NCBI RefSeq assembly: GCF_029873635.1
Contig: NC_080428.1
Coordinates: 63,421,957 to 63,485,956 of the forward strand
Reading direction: 5' to 3'
Length of the DNA: 64,000 bases
From: Malania oleifera
Taxonomy: Eukaryota > Streptophyta > Magnoliopsida > Santalales > Ximeniaceae
Shown here: positions 23,982-34,675 of the stretch, one piece after another
How positions within the stretch are numbered: the stretch's first letter is position 1
Layout: every line of letters begins with the position of its first letter
Translations under genes and position numbers: made by a program
Notes under the pieces: model-generated
Seen by the model: only the letters and a program-made list of their open reading frames with translations
What the model was told of the DNA's origin: nothing
The model's database searches: none

Positions 23982-25990
23982 TGTAATGACGCATAGGAAT
24001 TATGATATTTTAAATAATAATAGAGAGGGAGGAAATAAGAATTGGACAAGGAAAGAAAGGGGCAGCAGGCCTTGTCGACGAGCACAAAGCGTTTGTTCAT
24101 GAAGTTACAATGGGGGCTCATCGACGAGGTGGGGGTTTGTCGACGAGTTGTCTTCATGACCTCATCGACGAGGTCATGTGGCTCGTTGATGAAGGCCAGT
24201 GTATAAGAAGGGTTAAAATTCATTTTTAGCCAAATTTTTTTGCATAGAACCCTTCTTCTCTCTCCTCTTCGGTTTCCCTCTCTTCTCTCTCAATTTTGGG
24301 GCCAGATTTCCACCGGTTCGATGATATGAAGCCACCATGATACTCTTGGGAAAGTTCTCTACATATCTACTGGAGTGAATCGTTGGTGGGGCTGAGTTGG
24401 AAACCATCCCAAATCTAGGGTAAGACTTTCTACTCTATATTTGGCTTTTTGATAGTTGTAGAAAGCGCAGTATGCGTAGAAATACTGAACTGTAGTTCTT
24501 GGAAATGTCATTTTCAGGGTGTTGAATGGGGAACCTTGCGGATGCTGGGCTGTTTGTTTTAGGGGCTTTTCAGGACTCGGGTAAGAGGATAAACTAAACT
24601 AGTATTTTATGAAAAATATGTATATTATTACAGTATTTGATTTCAGGAAAATAAATATATTTATATATATATTTTATATTTGGGAAATACTGCTGAAAAT
24701 GATGGTATGTCAAATATGATAAAGATATGGATTTTTATAATGGAAAACCGACTTACGGGCCGAGATTTTTATATGTTTGCCGGCGTATAGGCTGAGTTAT
24801 GTGTATGATTTGCCGGCGTACGGGCCGAGCTATGGATATGTTTGTCGACATATGGGCCGAGTTATGTATATGATTTCCCAGTGTATGGACTAAGCTATGG
24901 ATACGTTTGCCGGCATACGGGCTGAGCTATGGAAATGATTTGCCGGCGTACAGGCCGACCTATGGTAAAATATGAAATACCATCGTACAGACCGATGATT
25001 TTCATGATATACGTACACATGCAAAATGACATGATGATATTGATTTGACAATTAATAGTATGAAATATCTATATATCATAGTTTCGTTATATGTTATATG
25101 CTATCAGAACCTGGTTGGCTTGGTTTAGGCTAGCACTTGCACGGTACCAATGCTATGTATTTATGATTTATCATGATATTTGTGTTAATGCTACTGTACC
25201 GAGTGATGTAAGATTGGATGGTCGATGTGGTTTCAAGAAGTGTGAGCACCCCTGGTGTACGGAGCATGTCTGGCAGACTCATCGGACTTACAGACTGTAG
25301 TTTTGACTTGGCAGTGGTCGGCCAACCATTGTCAGGTCCTGCCTTCGGGCCACACAACCCAGTCATGTGGGGGTAACACATGACAACGGCTAACTAACTT
25401 ACTAGGAATTTTTTCGTATTATTATTATATGAGATGAGTTATGCTATGAGAATACAGTATGTTCTGTCATGTTTTAATTATACATGTTTTCCCAGAAATG
25501 ATATATATACAGTTTTATTGGTTATGCTTATGACTATATGTGTACCACAAAAATGCTTATGTCGTCACACACTAGTGTTAGTTTATTTCCCTTACTGACA
25601 AGTGTCTTACCCCGAATTTCATAAACATTTTAGAAGCCCCTGATAAAAGAGCGGATAAAGCTCTGCTGATATAGTTCTGTTGATTTGCCCTCTCTGAAGG
25701 GTAAGTTTTGGCGGAAATGGTTGGATTTTTGTTGCAATGTCCCTAGGTCTTTCTTTTTGAGATGTATAAACTTAAATACAGTGAATGTAGTAACTCTGGT
25801 ATTATAATGGATGGATTTGTATTTGTGATATGACAATTGTATGTTTCCTGCTGCTTAGGCTTCCGTTATGTGTTCTGGTGTATCCCTTGTACCCACGGGT
25901 CCAGGAGGATTATGATCTGCTAAGTTTTGTCATATTGGTTATATTATATTATTGTAAAAAAATATTATGGAAATTAAGCAGGTCATCACA
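23982..25990 (+). repeat. 3' LTR of the outer Tekay element
   Basis: 2009 bp, starting TGTAATGACG after the purine tract and ending GGTCATCACA. It shares the palindrome cluster (shorter here), the gcgtacgggccgag tandem block (about 24755-24990) and the LTR end with its partner at 6081. Confidence 0.93.
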
Positions 25991-26205
25991 AATATACCTG
26001 AAAAAACAGTGTTGGTCTGCGCAATCTTCAAGTTTTACAACATGGAATTAATATGATTGTAGAGGGTATTGCATTGTACATCAATTAAAATGAATGAATA
26101 TATATATACACACCAAGGTACTAAATAATGAACAAATAAATTAATTAAATGGGACTGAAGGCAAAAAATAAAAAAAGAAAAAAAAAGTGACAGTATCCTC
26201 CTCAA

Positions 26206-26804
26206 TTAAGGCATGCTGGAGGTGCACTCTGGAGGGAGACCTTGTGGGAAGCGCTTCGTGTCCGTGCAATAATTGTAAATCATGTAGTTTTACTAAACCC
26301 ATTTTAGTCTTTCTTGACTTGTAGAATCCAACTCTTGAGTGAGCCACGAATTCGCTGTACCAGAGGTTGAAGAAGATGGAGGTGAACTACATGAAGATTC
26401 TCCGGATGACCACACACATGCATCAACATTGTAATTCCTATAGGAGGCGGTCAAGGGTGCTTGGGTCTAGTCTGCCTTCACCTGCCCACCTCTTGTGGCC
26501 CAATCAACCGCATTCCAAAGAATGGAGTATATTCTCATCTGCTGATTTTTAGGAAAGAGAACACCCATTGATTCCATGGTTTTGAATTCCCTAATAGGCG
26601 TGCCATCCACAGAGAAGCTGAAAGAGAGACATGGTCAAGATGTTGAAAAACATATATTTAGATCGAACTAGGTTCGCTGGAACTGTATGTATAATTAATT
26701 TTGTCACATTAGTTGGGAGTACATATACTTACATTATGGCTTGAGGATTCCAGAGGATGGAATAGGTGCGAAAGTCAGCAGTGGTATCAAACCACAAATA
26801 GAAT
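26206..26804 (-). pseudogene. XTH copy B, truncated in exon 2
   Basis: Exon 3 (26206-26617) and the 3' part of exon 2 (26733-26804) of a group II XTH, in the same arrangement as copies C and D. Exon 3 contains in-frame stops: the Trp of the KADWTQAP motif is TAG, and the two Gln codons after LKWV are TAG TAA, so it is dead. Exon 2 alignment stops at about 26804, just inside the region that encodes [10 protein letters not shown]. Athila-type sequence follows, so the catalytic [11 protein letters not shown] box and all of exon 1 are missing. Its 3' flank continues to 25991 and, across the Tekay insertion, to about 5876. Confidence 0.9.
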
Positions 26805-26850
26805 ATAATTGTCGGACACTTTCAACTATGTAATCAAAGAATGATAGTAC

Positions 26851-27450
26851 CTAATCCGATTCCTTACTGAAGAGTTCTCCATTGCACATGATTTGGACAA
26901 AGTGTTTGCAATCAGGAGTAAGAGCTGTATAGAAATAATTGACTAACATCCATGATTCAAACCCGTGATGTGGACAAGTACTTATTAGATCCTTGAACCT
27001 CTCCCAACAAGCTCGAAAAGTCTCGTCCCCCTTCTGCATAAGCTGAATAATCTGTTCCTGTAAAAATTGACTTCTCTGTGAGAAACAAAACTTATATAAA
27101 AATTGGCACTCCATGTCAGCCCAATTAAAGATAGAGTGAGGTCTCAAAGAATTAAACCACATCTTTGCCTTATCCTTCAAAGAGGTATGAAATAAATGAA
27201 ATCTAGTAAATTCATTAGTTCTAGCACGAGAGAAAGAAATATTGTAAGTCAACTCAAACTCCGTCAGGTGCTGATAAGGACCCTAGGATTCTATCCCATA
27301 GAACTGAGGTATCAATGACGTCCTCCCGCGCTGCATCATAAAGTTAAGTTCGTCATTAGGTAAAACAGTGTAAGATGGCATAGTGGTGCATGTAGGCTGC
27401 AAAAAATTCATAAGCGTGTGTGGCGTACATGCAACCATATCTTCTTCAAA
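26851..27450 (-). pseudogene. Athila-type gag fragment
   Basis: A 133-codon stretch has the PF03732-like retrotrans_gag pattern: LKDKAKMWFNSL, a W-A-D-M-E-x-x-F-L-x-K-F segment and GDETFRACWERFKDLISTCP, then HGFESWMLVNYFYTAL. These are standard in Athila/Tat gag proteins. This is a fossil fragment. Confidence 0.85.
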
Positions 27451-27562
27451 AGTCTATTTTTTTTTTTTTAATTTTTTATTTTTTCATGAGAAGAGTTAAA
27501 CTAACGGGAAAAACACTAGTTTGAACTAAAATTGACATTCCCCGGCAACGACGCCAAAAACT

Positions 27563-28301
27563 TGACTCACTCGAAAAATGAACAGCTCAAAAGTTATCCT
27601 AAGTAGAGGAATTCTATCGTGTAATATTTTACCCAAGAGTCAGATCATCTTCTTAGGGAAAGCATTTTAATTCTAAACTCGTGTAATTCTAAAAGAAATA
27701 AAGAAAAGAAAAATTTACTGAACATTGTTCAGATTCAGTTTCCTGAAAATGTTTTAGGTTTTTGCTATAGAATTTAAGTTTTAACTAAAAATTAAATATG
27801 CATCAAATAATTTAAATAAATACTAGTTTCAATGTCAGAATAATGAAAGAACTAAATTCTTACAACCATTCTATCAAATAAAAATACTAACTTTAAGCAT
27901 AAACCCAAACAAAAATAAACGCTAATTAAATAAAAAAATTAATTTAAATAATAAAAAAAACCCAAGAACAATTTAAATTCTAATAAAGATTCCGAAGAAG
28001 AGAAACAAATTAAATTTTTTTATATAATAAATAATAACCCAAACAAATATTTAAGATTCCATGCAAGACTTTAAGAACAATCTAAACTAAATAATTCAAA
28101 ATAACCCAACCAAAATAAAATTCAATCACAACTTTTTATTAAATAAATACATTGAAGAAAAAGAGTAGAAGAGAGAAAGACTCAACCTAAAACTAACTGA
28201 CAATATTTAAATAACAAGGGAATTGAACTAATATTTAAATAATAAAAATAAATCCAACTAGTGTTTAAGATTCAAATAAAAAAAATAAAAAATAAACAAT
28301 A

Positions 28302-28348
<47 letters not shown>

Positions 28349-28477
28349 TAGGGAGATGGAGTTGGAGAGGAGAGTGCTGGCCGTGTAGAAGTTGACAAGA
28401 TTCAAATAAAAAAAATAAAGTGCTGGCCGTGTAGAAGTTGACAAGATTCAAATAAAAAAAATAAAAAATAAACAATA

Positions 28478-28546
<69 letters not shown>

Positions 28547-28830
28547 TATGGAGATTGATTAAGAGAGGAGAGAGCTGGCCGTGTAAAAGATGACAGCAAA
28601 GCTACTGCTCCTTCCCCCCCCCCCCCCCCCCCGGCCTCCTCCTACCAGAACAAAGACAAAAAGAAAGAAAAAAACTCCCAAAAAACCTAATTTTCCTCCT
28701 TCCTTGACTTCCTTTTTTTTTTTTTTTAGTTATTATATTTAAATTTAATATATGCTACCCCCTTCTGATTTCTACCAGCGCCCAGCCCTTTAAGGAACGG
28801 ACTCGACTACATGGCTGGGTCAAATCAAAC

Positions 28831-28895
<65 letters not shown>

Positions 28896-29444
28896 TTCTT
28901 CTTTCTACCTTTTGTTAACACATAATCAGTTCAGAACTTTCAAGGCCGATGTTGACCTAGTAAATGTTCGTATCTCTCAAAGCTTGAAACACAAAAGTTG
29001 TAGCGCTCTTTCTCAGCTTTCCTTAAAATTTTGAATCGTCTCGATCGGAGCTTAGATGAGAATGTTACGCCCATATTACAGAGTAATACCGAAATAATCC
29101 ATAAAAATAGCGTATGGTAAATTCACGTCTAATTTCGAACTTGATGTAGCCAATATTTTTCAAAACATAAAACATGAAAATTGTAGAGAGTTTTCTTATA
29201 CTTTTACAACATCTTGAATCATTAGAATCGAAGGTCAGATGAGAGAGTTACACACAAATTACGAAATACCATTGGTTTTTAGCTTCTAATAGTTGCCCTA
29301 CAATAAAAAATACCAAAAATTCATAAATTACTCAATAAAATTCAAATATTATGAATAGGACATAATGTTAAAATATTGAGAGGAATTAGATATTTAATTA
29401 AAAATATAATTCGTAATGCATGTATTAGAACACCTAATAACACA
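27563..29444 (-). repeat. Athila 5' LTR packed with simple repeats
   Basis: About 1.88 kb. It contains two (GA)n tracts (about 28302-28345 and 28482-28543) inside a ~176-bp duplication. A 46-bp tandem pair (gtgctggccgtgtagaagtt, starting at 28374 and 28420), a run of 19 C at 28614-28632 and (ATT)n at about 28831-28893 follow. The right boundary is set by a TGTGTTATTAGG start on the minus strand; no matching target duplication exists because the other end is lost. Confidence 0.62.
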
Positions 29445-29835
29445 ATTTAAGCTCGTAATCACGAGCGAGATAAGCAGATCAGTTTCGGAGATAGAGAGGA
29501 TATTTGTTCTACCCTGTCTGAAGGGTAGGTATTTTGGGGGGATATATTTATTGGTAGTTTTTAGGAGATCTTGTGGAGGATTTTTGGGAGGATGTGTATG
29601 TATAAATGTTTTGGGAAAATACTAAATTCTGGTATTTTAATTATGGTCATCTGATTTTATGTTTTCCGCTGCATAGGTGTGTTATCTTATAAACAAGTAT
29701 TCCTCGGTGCCCATTTTGGGACTGAGATGCTATAGTAGATATTACAGGGGTATCAGAGTAATATAGTTTTACAGTTTTTATAAATAATAATAATAAAAAT
29801 AAAAATAGTATGAATTGTTGGGTCATCACACTTCT
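29445..29835 (+). repeat. Tekay LTR fragment (3' end)
   Basis: The sequence from 'accctgtctgaagggtaggt' to 'gggtcatcaca' parallels the last 350 bases of the outer Tekay LTRs (ccctctctgaagggtaaatt to aggttgtcaca). Its left side abuts the Athila LTR, which suggests the Athila element inserted into it. Confidence 0.7.
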
Positions 29836-29995
29836 AGAGTATGTCAAGGCCATGACGGCACCCATAGCTACTAGAAGTGAGAGTGATGAGGGAGACGAGA
29901 GAGAGAGAGAGAGAGACAGAGAGAGAGAGAACTATGAGAGATGAGCGAGATGAGGGAGATAAGAAAAAGAATAGAGGGATTGAGAGATTTGTATG
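29836..29995. other. Short spacer with (GA)n, no gene
   Basis: Purine-rich sequence with a GA microsatellite at about 29897-29932. Nothing coding is recognised. The last five bases (gtatg) are the target duplication of the next solo LTR. Confidence 0.5.
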
Positions 29996-30931
29996 TGTAA
30001 TGACCCGAATAATAATGGTATTTAAATAGAGAGGAAGGGAAATGGAAACAGAAACAGAAACAGAAGGAGGCAGCAGACTTCATCAACGATTGCTTCACGT
30101 TCATCGATGACATTGCACTTTTGGAGTAATAACCGACAAATTTAGATCAAGGACTCGTCGACGAGGATATTCGTTGACGAGGATAACATAGGGTCTCGTT
30201 GACGAGGGTGAGCTTTGTCGACGAGAAGATACCAAGAAGGATTTTTGGGCAACTCTGAATTTCGTCAACGAAGGGGAGATTTCATCAATGAGGAGCCTTC
30301 TTGACCTTGTCGATGAGGTGACGTGACTCGTCAACAAAGGCCAGTGTATAAATAGCCCGAACTTCATTTTTAAGCATAATTTTCGGCATAGAACCCTCTC
30401 TTTCTCCTCCCTTTGGTTCTCTACTGTTCTTTTTTAGATTTCGGGCTGAATTTCCACTGGTTCAAGGATATGAAGCCACCACGACGTTCCTGGAGGAGTT
30501 CTCTGCATATCTGCTGGAGTGGATCGTCGGTGGAACGCCGTTGAAATTCATCCTTAAGTTGAGGTAAGGCATTTTATTCAAAATTTGGTCTTTCCATAGT
30601 TGAAGGAAATGATGTACTCAAATAAATACTGAAGTTTAGTTATGAGAATTATAATTTTCAGGGTACTGCTTAGGGTTTCCTATGGGTGTAAGACCAGTAT
30701 TATAGAAGGGCTTTTCAGTTGCCAGGTATGGAGATAAATTAAAACAGTTATTTTTCATTGAAATTACTATTATCTAATAGTAGAATAATTTTCAGAAAGC
30801 ATGTGATTATATATGAGTATAATTTTGAAAATGTAAGTTTGGGAAAATACTGCAATTGTACAGGAAATGTGATTTCAGAATGGAATATATGGTTTCACTC
30901 AATTCGTGTGGCATGATTATTGTTATATATG

Positions 30932-30971
<40 letters not shown>

Positions 30972-32117
30972 CTATACCATGTTAATTTAGATTTACAAGA
31001 TAAAGCATGTTGACAAATATTTTCAGAAATAACTTGATAAACATAGTAAATTATGATTTCGGAATATATGATATGTTCGGCACAAGGCCCTAATAGATGA
31101 TCGGCGCAAGGCCGCAATTATTCATGTTATTCGGTGCAAGACCACATATATTCATGTTTTCGGCGCGAGACCGTAATTATTATGATTAATATGAGATTTA
31201 GAAAATGCTATTATTTTATTTACGATAAATAGTGTATGTTTATGTACTATATGTTATCAGAATCCGGATGTTAGTTTAGTTCAGTTTCAGGAGCACGATA
31301 CCGTAGCTTATAGATCAAATATTTATGATCAGATTGGTGCTAATCACCCCACGAGGGGGTGGGAGTGGATAGTCGATGAGGCTTTCAGTGTAGAGTTGTA
31401 GACGTCCACCTAGCAATCCGGACCAGGGTGTGGCGGGCCCATCGTATTTACAGACATTTTTGACTCGACAATGATCGGCCAACTATTGTCGGGTCTTGCC
31501 TTCGGGCTACACAACCCATCATGGGGGGTAATACATGACAACAACTAACTATACATCCTGGGTAGTTTTCAGTATTATTGATTATATCAGATAACACATG
31601 ATTAGTATGATTACTTGGAAGTATGAAATTATATGTTTATCTAACCATATTACAATTTATGTTTTTTGTTATATGAAATGTGCGATATTTGTATTACAAC
31701 ATTAAATATTCATGTTGCCACACAACTAATTTTAATTTATCTACCCTTACTGAGAGGTGTCTCACCCCGAATATTAAATAATTTTCAGGAAACTTGGGGA
31801 GACCGGCGGGTCAGGGCCGCCGCTGAGTGAGTTGAGCTTCTCTACTAAAAGGGTGAGTTCTGACCTAGGATTAGGAGATTTTTGTTGTAAGATCCTAGGT
31901 TTATTTTGATATTTTGGAGACTGTATATATAAACACAGTATCTTTGGGAATATAGTAGACTCTGGTATTATGTAATTTATGGTTGATGAAAGTGATTTAC
32001 ATTTACTGCTGCTTAGGTTTCGCTATGTATGATAGGTGTCCCTGCTGCCCATGGGTTCAAGTTGACCATTTTATTTATTCTGCTTTTATTATACGAATAT
32101 CTAAGTAGGTCGTTACA
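29996..32117 (+). repeat. Solo Tekay LTR
   Basis: 2122 bp, starting TGTAATGACCC and ending GTCGTTACA, flanked by gtatg at 29991-29995 and 32118-32122. It shows the usual layout: GTCGACGA-type palindromes (about 30080-30335), a TATAAATA box (about 30346), (AT)n (about 30925-30972), short cggcgcaaggcc-type repeats (about 31075-31165) and the gagaggtgtctcaccccga block near 31751. It is related to the outer Tekay LTRs but clearly diverged, so a separate subfamily or an old copy. Confidence 0.92.
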
Positions 32118-32145
32118 GTATGTGTATGTGTGTGTGGGAGAGGGA

Positions 32146-32193
<48 letters not shown>

Positions 32194-32468
32194 AGAAGAG
32201 AGATTAAAGGGAGAGGGAGAGAAAAGAAGAATTGAGAAAAAAAAATACACAGTCCGGACCACATTTGCTAGGTGACATCGCCCAAATATGTGACCAAATC
32301 CCAACAATCCGCACTACGTTTTGTACAGATGAAATGATCCCTGTCATGTCAGTGATCCATGTTTTCGGGTTGTTCTAGTGGTAGGGTGTTATGTGTTAGG
32401 TGGTGATGTGTCGGGTGACATCATCACAACGAATCCCAACCCTAGCTCTAGTAATAGTAGACCGATAC
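32118..32468. other. Spacer between insertions, no gene
   Basis: A (GT)n/(GA)n-rich start (about 32118-32192) is followed by about 270 bases of unassigned sequence with no open frame of note. It may be a rare patch of the pre-insertion locus. Confidence 0.5.
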
Positions 32469-34449
32469 TGTAACAACCCGACCCTTTATATGGACCAACA
32501 CCGTTAACCCAAATACAAAATACTTGTACCTGTTCAAGATACATAGAAAACTCGCCCTAAAAAGGGACATACGGGTGTAAACCATACATAATTACAATAT
32601 AAATGCTGCAGAAAAATATAAACATTCATTGGGATTTCTGCTAGACTTATACCAGAGCTTACTATTACATCCTCAAGTACATAAATTCGAACATAGAATA
32701 TGACCTGTTATTACAACCCTCCAAAAAAGAACTTTATCTAAGTTTAATACATGATTTGAACGCTTACGTAAGCTAAACCAAAAACAATCTCCCCGGTCCC
32801 TCTTGCTACTAGAACCAACGTACTGATGGACCTAAAAACAAAGGTTGTATAATGGGGTGAGACACCTTTCAGTAACAAAGAAACTGTTACAACAGTGTGT
32901 GATTGCATATATGCATATTTTCATAAAAACTCATACATATGGAACATTTCTTTATAATACTGTATCGTATAAAATTTATCTGCACATTCAATTATTTAAA
33001 TCATGCATATGAATATTAGATCAACTTCCAGCTTGGTATGACAATTTGCTTGTTTACCCTAGAGGCACGGGTTGTGCATTGATACTTCTGACAGTGTCCT
33101 ATTTGTGCAAACAAATCCGAGCATCTTTTATAGTCCGACCGCCCCCTAGTTTATTTTTCCAGCAGCTTACTAGCTCCTCGCAGGTCGACTATCTCAAGTA
33201 CCCATACTGATCCCTCATGTATGGTTATTGTACTGTCAGCATCGACACCGTGCTTAGAATAGTTTAGAGTATTTTTCAACCCTATCACTGAAGTTTTTTC
33301 AACTTCTTCACTAAAGTTTTTTTCAACTTCTTTTGGCAGCAAGCTGTGGTTCCAGTTTCATATATACAATTTATAACAAAATCTAGTAACCTGTGCAATT
33401 CCAGTATTTTCACAAATTCTTATCACATCGGTACAAACCGGCACATATCCACTTGGTTTACCCTTTTTTACAAATATAGCTCGGTGTATAACCGGCCTTT
33501 ATTTTCCACATTTCAGTATAGCAAAATGGAACTTCAGTTCCCATATCTCATATACATAGTATAGATAATTCATATATTTCCATTTCAACATATATCACAC
33601 GAGTTTAGTCCAAAGATTGGCTAAATGATAAAATTGAGTAAACAACATTTAAATGAAAAAGTAAAGGATTCAAGCATCTCCTACTACAATATACATGCAA
33701 ATACGTGATTTTCGTAAAATTTGGAGATCATATGCCAAAATCCTCGTTTTTACCACAAATCGAAAAATCGTAAAACCGGCATTTCTACTCAGTGAAATTT
33801 AGCAAATAAGTAGTTAAATCATACATATAAGTATAAACTAATTTTTTAGCAGTTTAGTTTTCCAAAAATGTTGTTGTAATCAAATTCTCGTTACCTTAAA
33901 CACAAAACGAAATTACGTATGAAAATGATCCAAACGGACAACCCGGGATCCTCAAAACCTAAAAATCACAGAACATAACCTTACTAATATTTTGACTACT
34001 ATCCAAATATTCAATCAAAATTGAAATCAGATCCTTACCTTGATTTTTGGGAAAACCTGAAAATCCTCAAAACAACAATCCGATCCGTTAAAGTTGTAGA
34101 ACTTCCTCCTCTAATCTTCGCAGGAACTTTCATTTTTAGAAATGGACGTCGAACGTCGAAGAATCTTAGAAAGAGAGAGAGAGAGTGAGAGAGAGGAATT
34201 GTGTTGGTTTAGAGAGAGAGAAAGAGAGCTCATCGACGAGGCGGCGTCTTCATCGATGAATCTGTCACATAGCTCATCGATGAAGCCATTCCTTCGTCCC
34301 GAGCCCAATTCCGGATATTTCTCTGACTTGCTCGATATCTCCTCGTTAACGATGCTCTGAATTTTGTCGAGGAGGCTCTGAAGGACTTCGTCGACGAATG
34401 TGACTCCTTCGTCGATGAACCCAGCTTATTACGGGTTTGGGTCTCTACA
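32469..34449 (-). repeat. 3' LTR of the third Tekay element
   Basis: 1981 bp, TGTAACAACCCG at the left end and GTCTCTACA at the right. TCGTCGACGA-type palindromes lie at about 34228-34420. The gagacacctttcagtaac block at about 32869 is the reverse complement of the conserved ggtgtctcacc region seen in the other LTRs. Confidence 0.92.
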
Positions 34450-34675
34450 ATCTCCCCTCCTTATAAGAATTTCATCCTTGAAATTTTTTAACCGTTGCTA
34501 AACAGAATCTTTTCTTATAATTCCACTCTACAGAAGAGTCAAGAGTCACCTACAAAGCGACTTCGGCCCAAATTCATTACATACCCTCACATATGGCGGA
34601 GGAATACTGTGGTTACACAAAAGATACTTCGGAAGATTACATACATAAACAAAACTCTCCCGAAGATCATACCAT

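Larger units (their letters stand above)
6081..25990 (+). mobile_element. Tekay/Del-type Ty3 element with two nested insertions
   Basis: A fossil LTR retrotransposon bounded by aatat at 6076-6080 and 25991-25995. LTRs lie at 6081-8207 and 23982-25990. A primer-binding site (ttggtatcagagct, Met-tRNA type) follows the first LTR and a purine tract (ataaggaggggaga) precedes the second. Internal order is gag, protease, reverse transcriptase, RNase H, integrase, chromodomain-like tail, which is the order of Ty3 chromoviruses. The FHVSMLRKYVPDP block is typical of the Tekay/Del clade. Removing the nested element (10155-19186) and solo LTR (20386-22161) with one duplication each leaves about 9.1 kb, a normal size. 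The coding region is broken by many interruptions. The LTRs differ at roughly one base in ten over their first 150 bases, suggesting an age of millions of years. Confidence 0.95.
26805..29444 (-). mobile_element. Athila-type Ty3 5' end (LTR, PBS, partial gag)
   Basis: A fossil LTR element on the minus strand of which only the 5' part remains. The LTR is 27563-29444 (minus strand TGTGTTATTAGG to GAGTGAGTCA). A primer-binding site reading TTTTTGGCGTCGTTGCCGGG (Asp-tRNA type used by Athila elements) lies at about 27541-27562. Gag runs from about 27450 to 26851. Everything 3' of gag is absent because XTH copy B begins there. It is broken, and old judging by internal repeats and decay. Confidence 0.8.

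Noticed and set aside
6081-25990. Reading the ~20-kb span as one giant retrotransposon
   Set aside because: Two further sets of LTR ends with their own exact target duplications show it is a 9.1-kb element with two insertions.
32029-32307. Frames made of Arg-Glu or Ser-Leu repeats
   Set aside because: They are translations of the (GA)n microsatellite; the same applies near 18850, 28300, 29900, 34150 and 41000.
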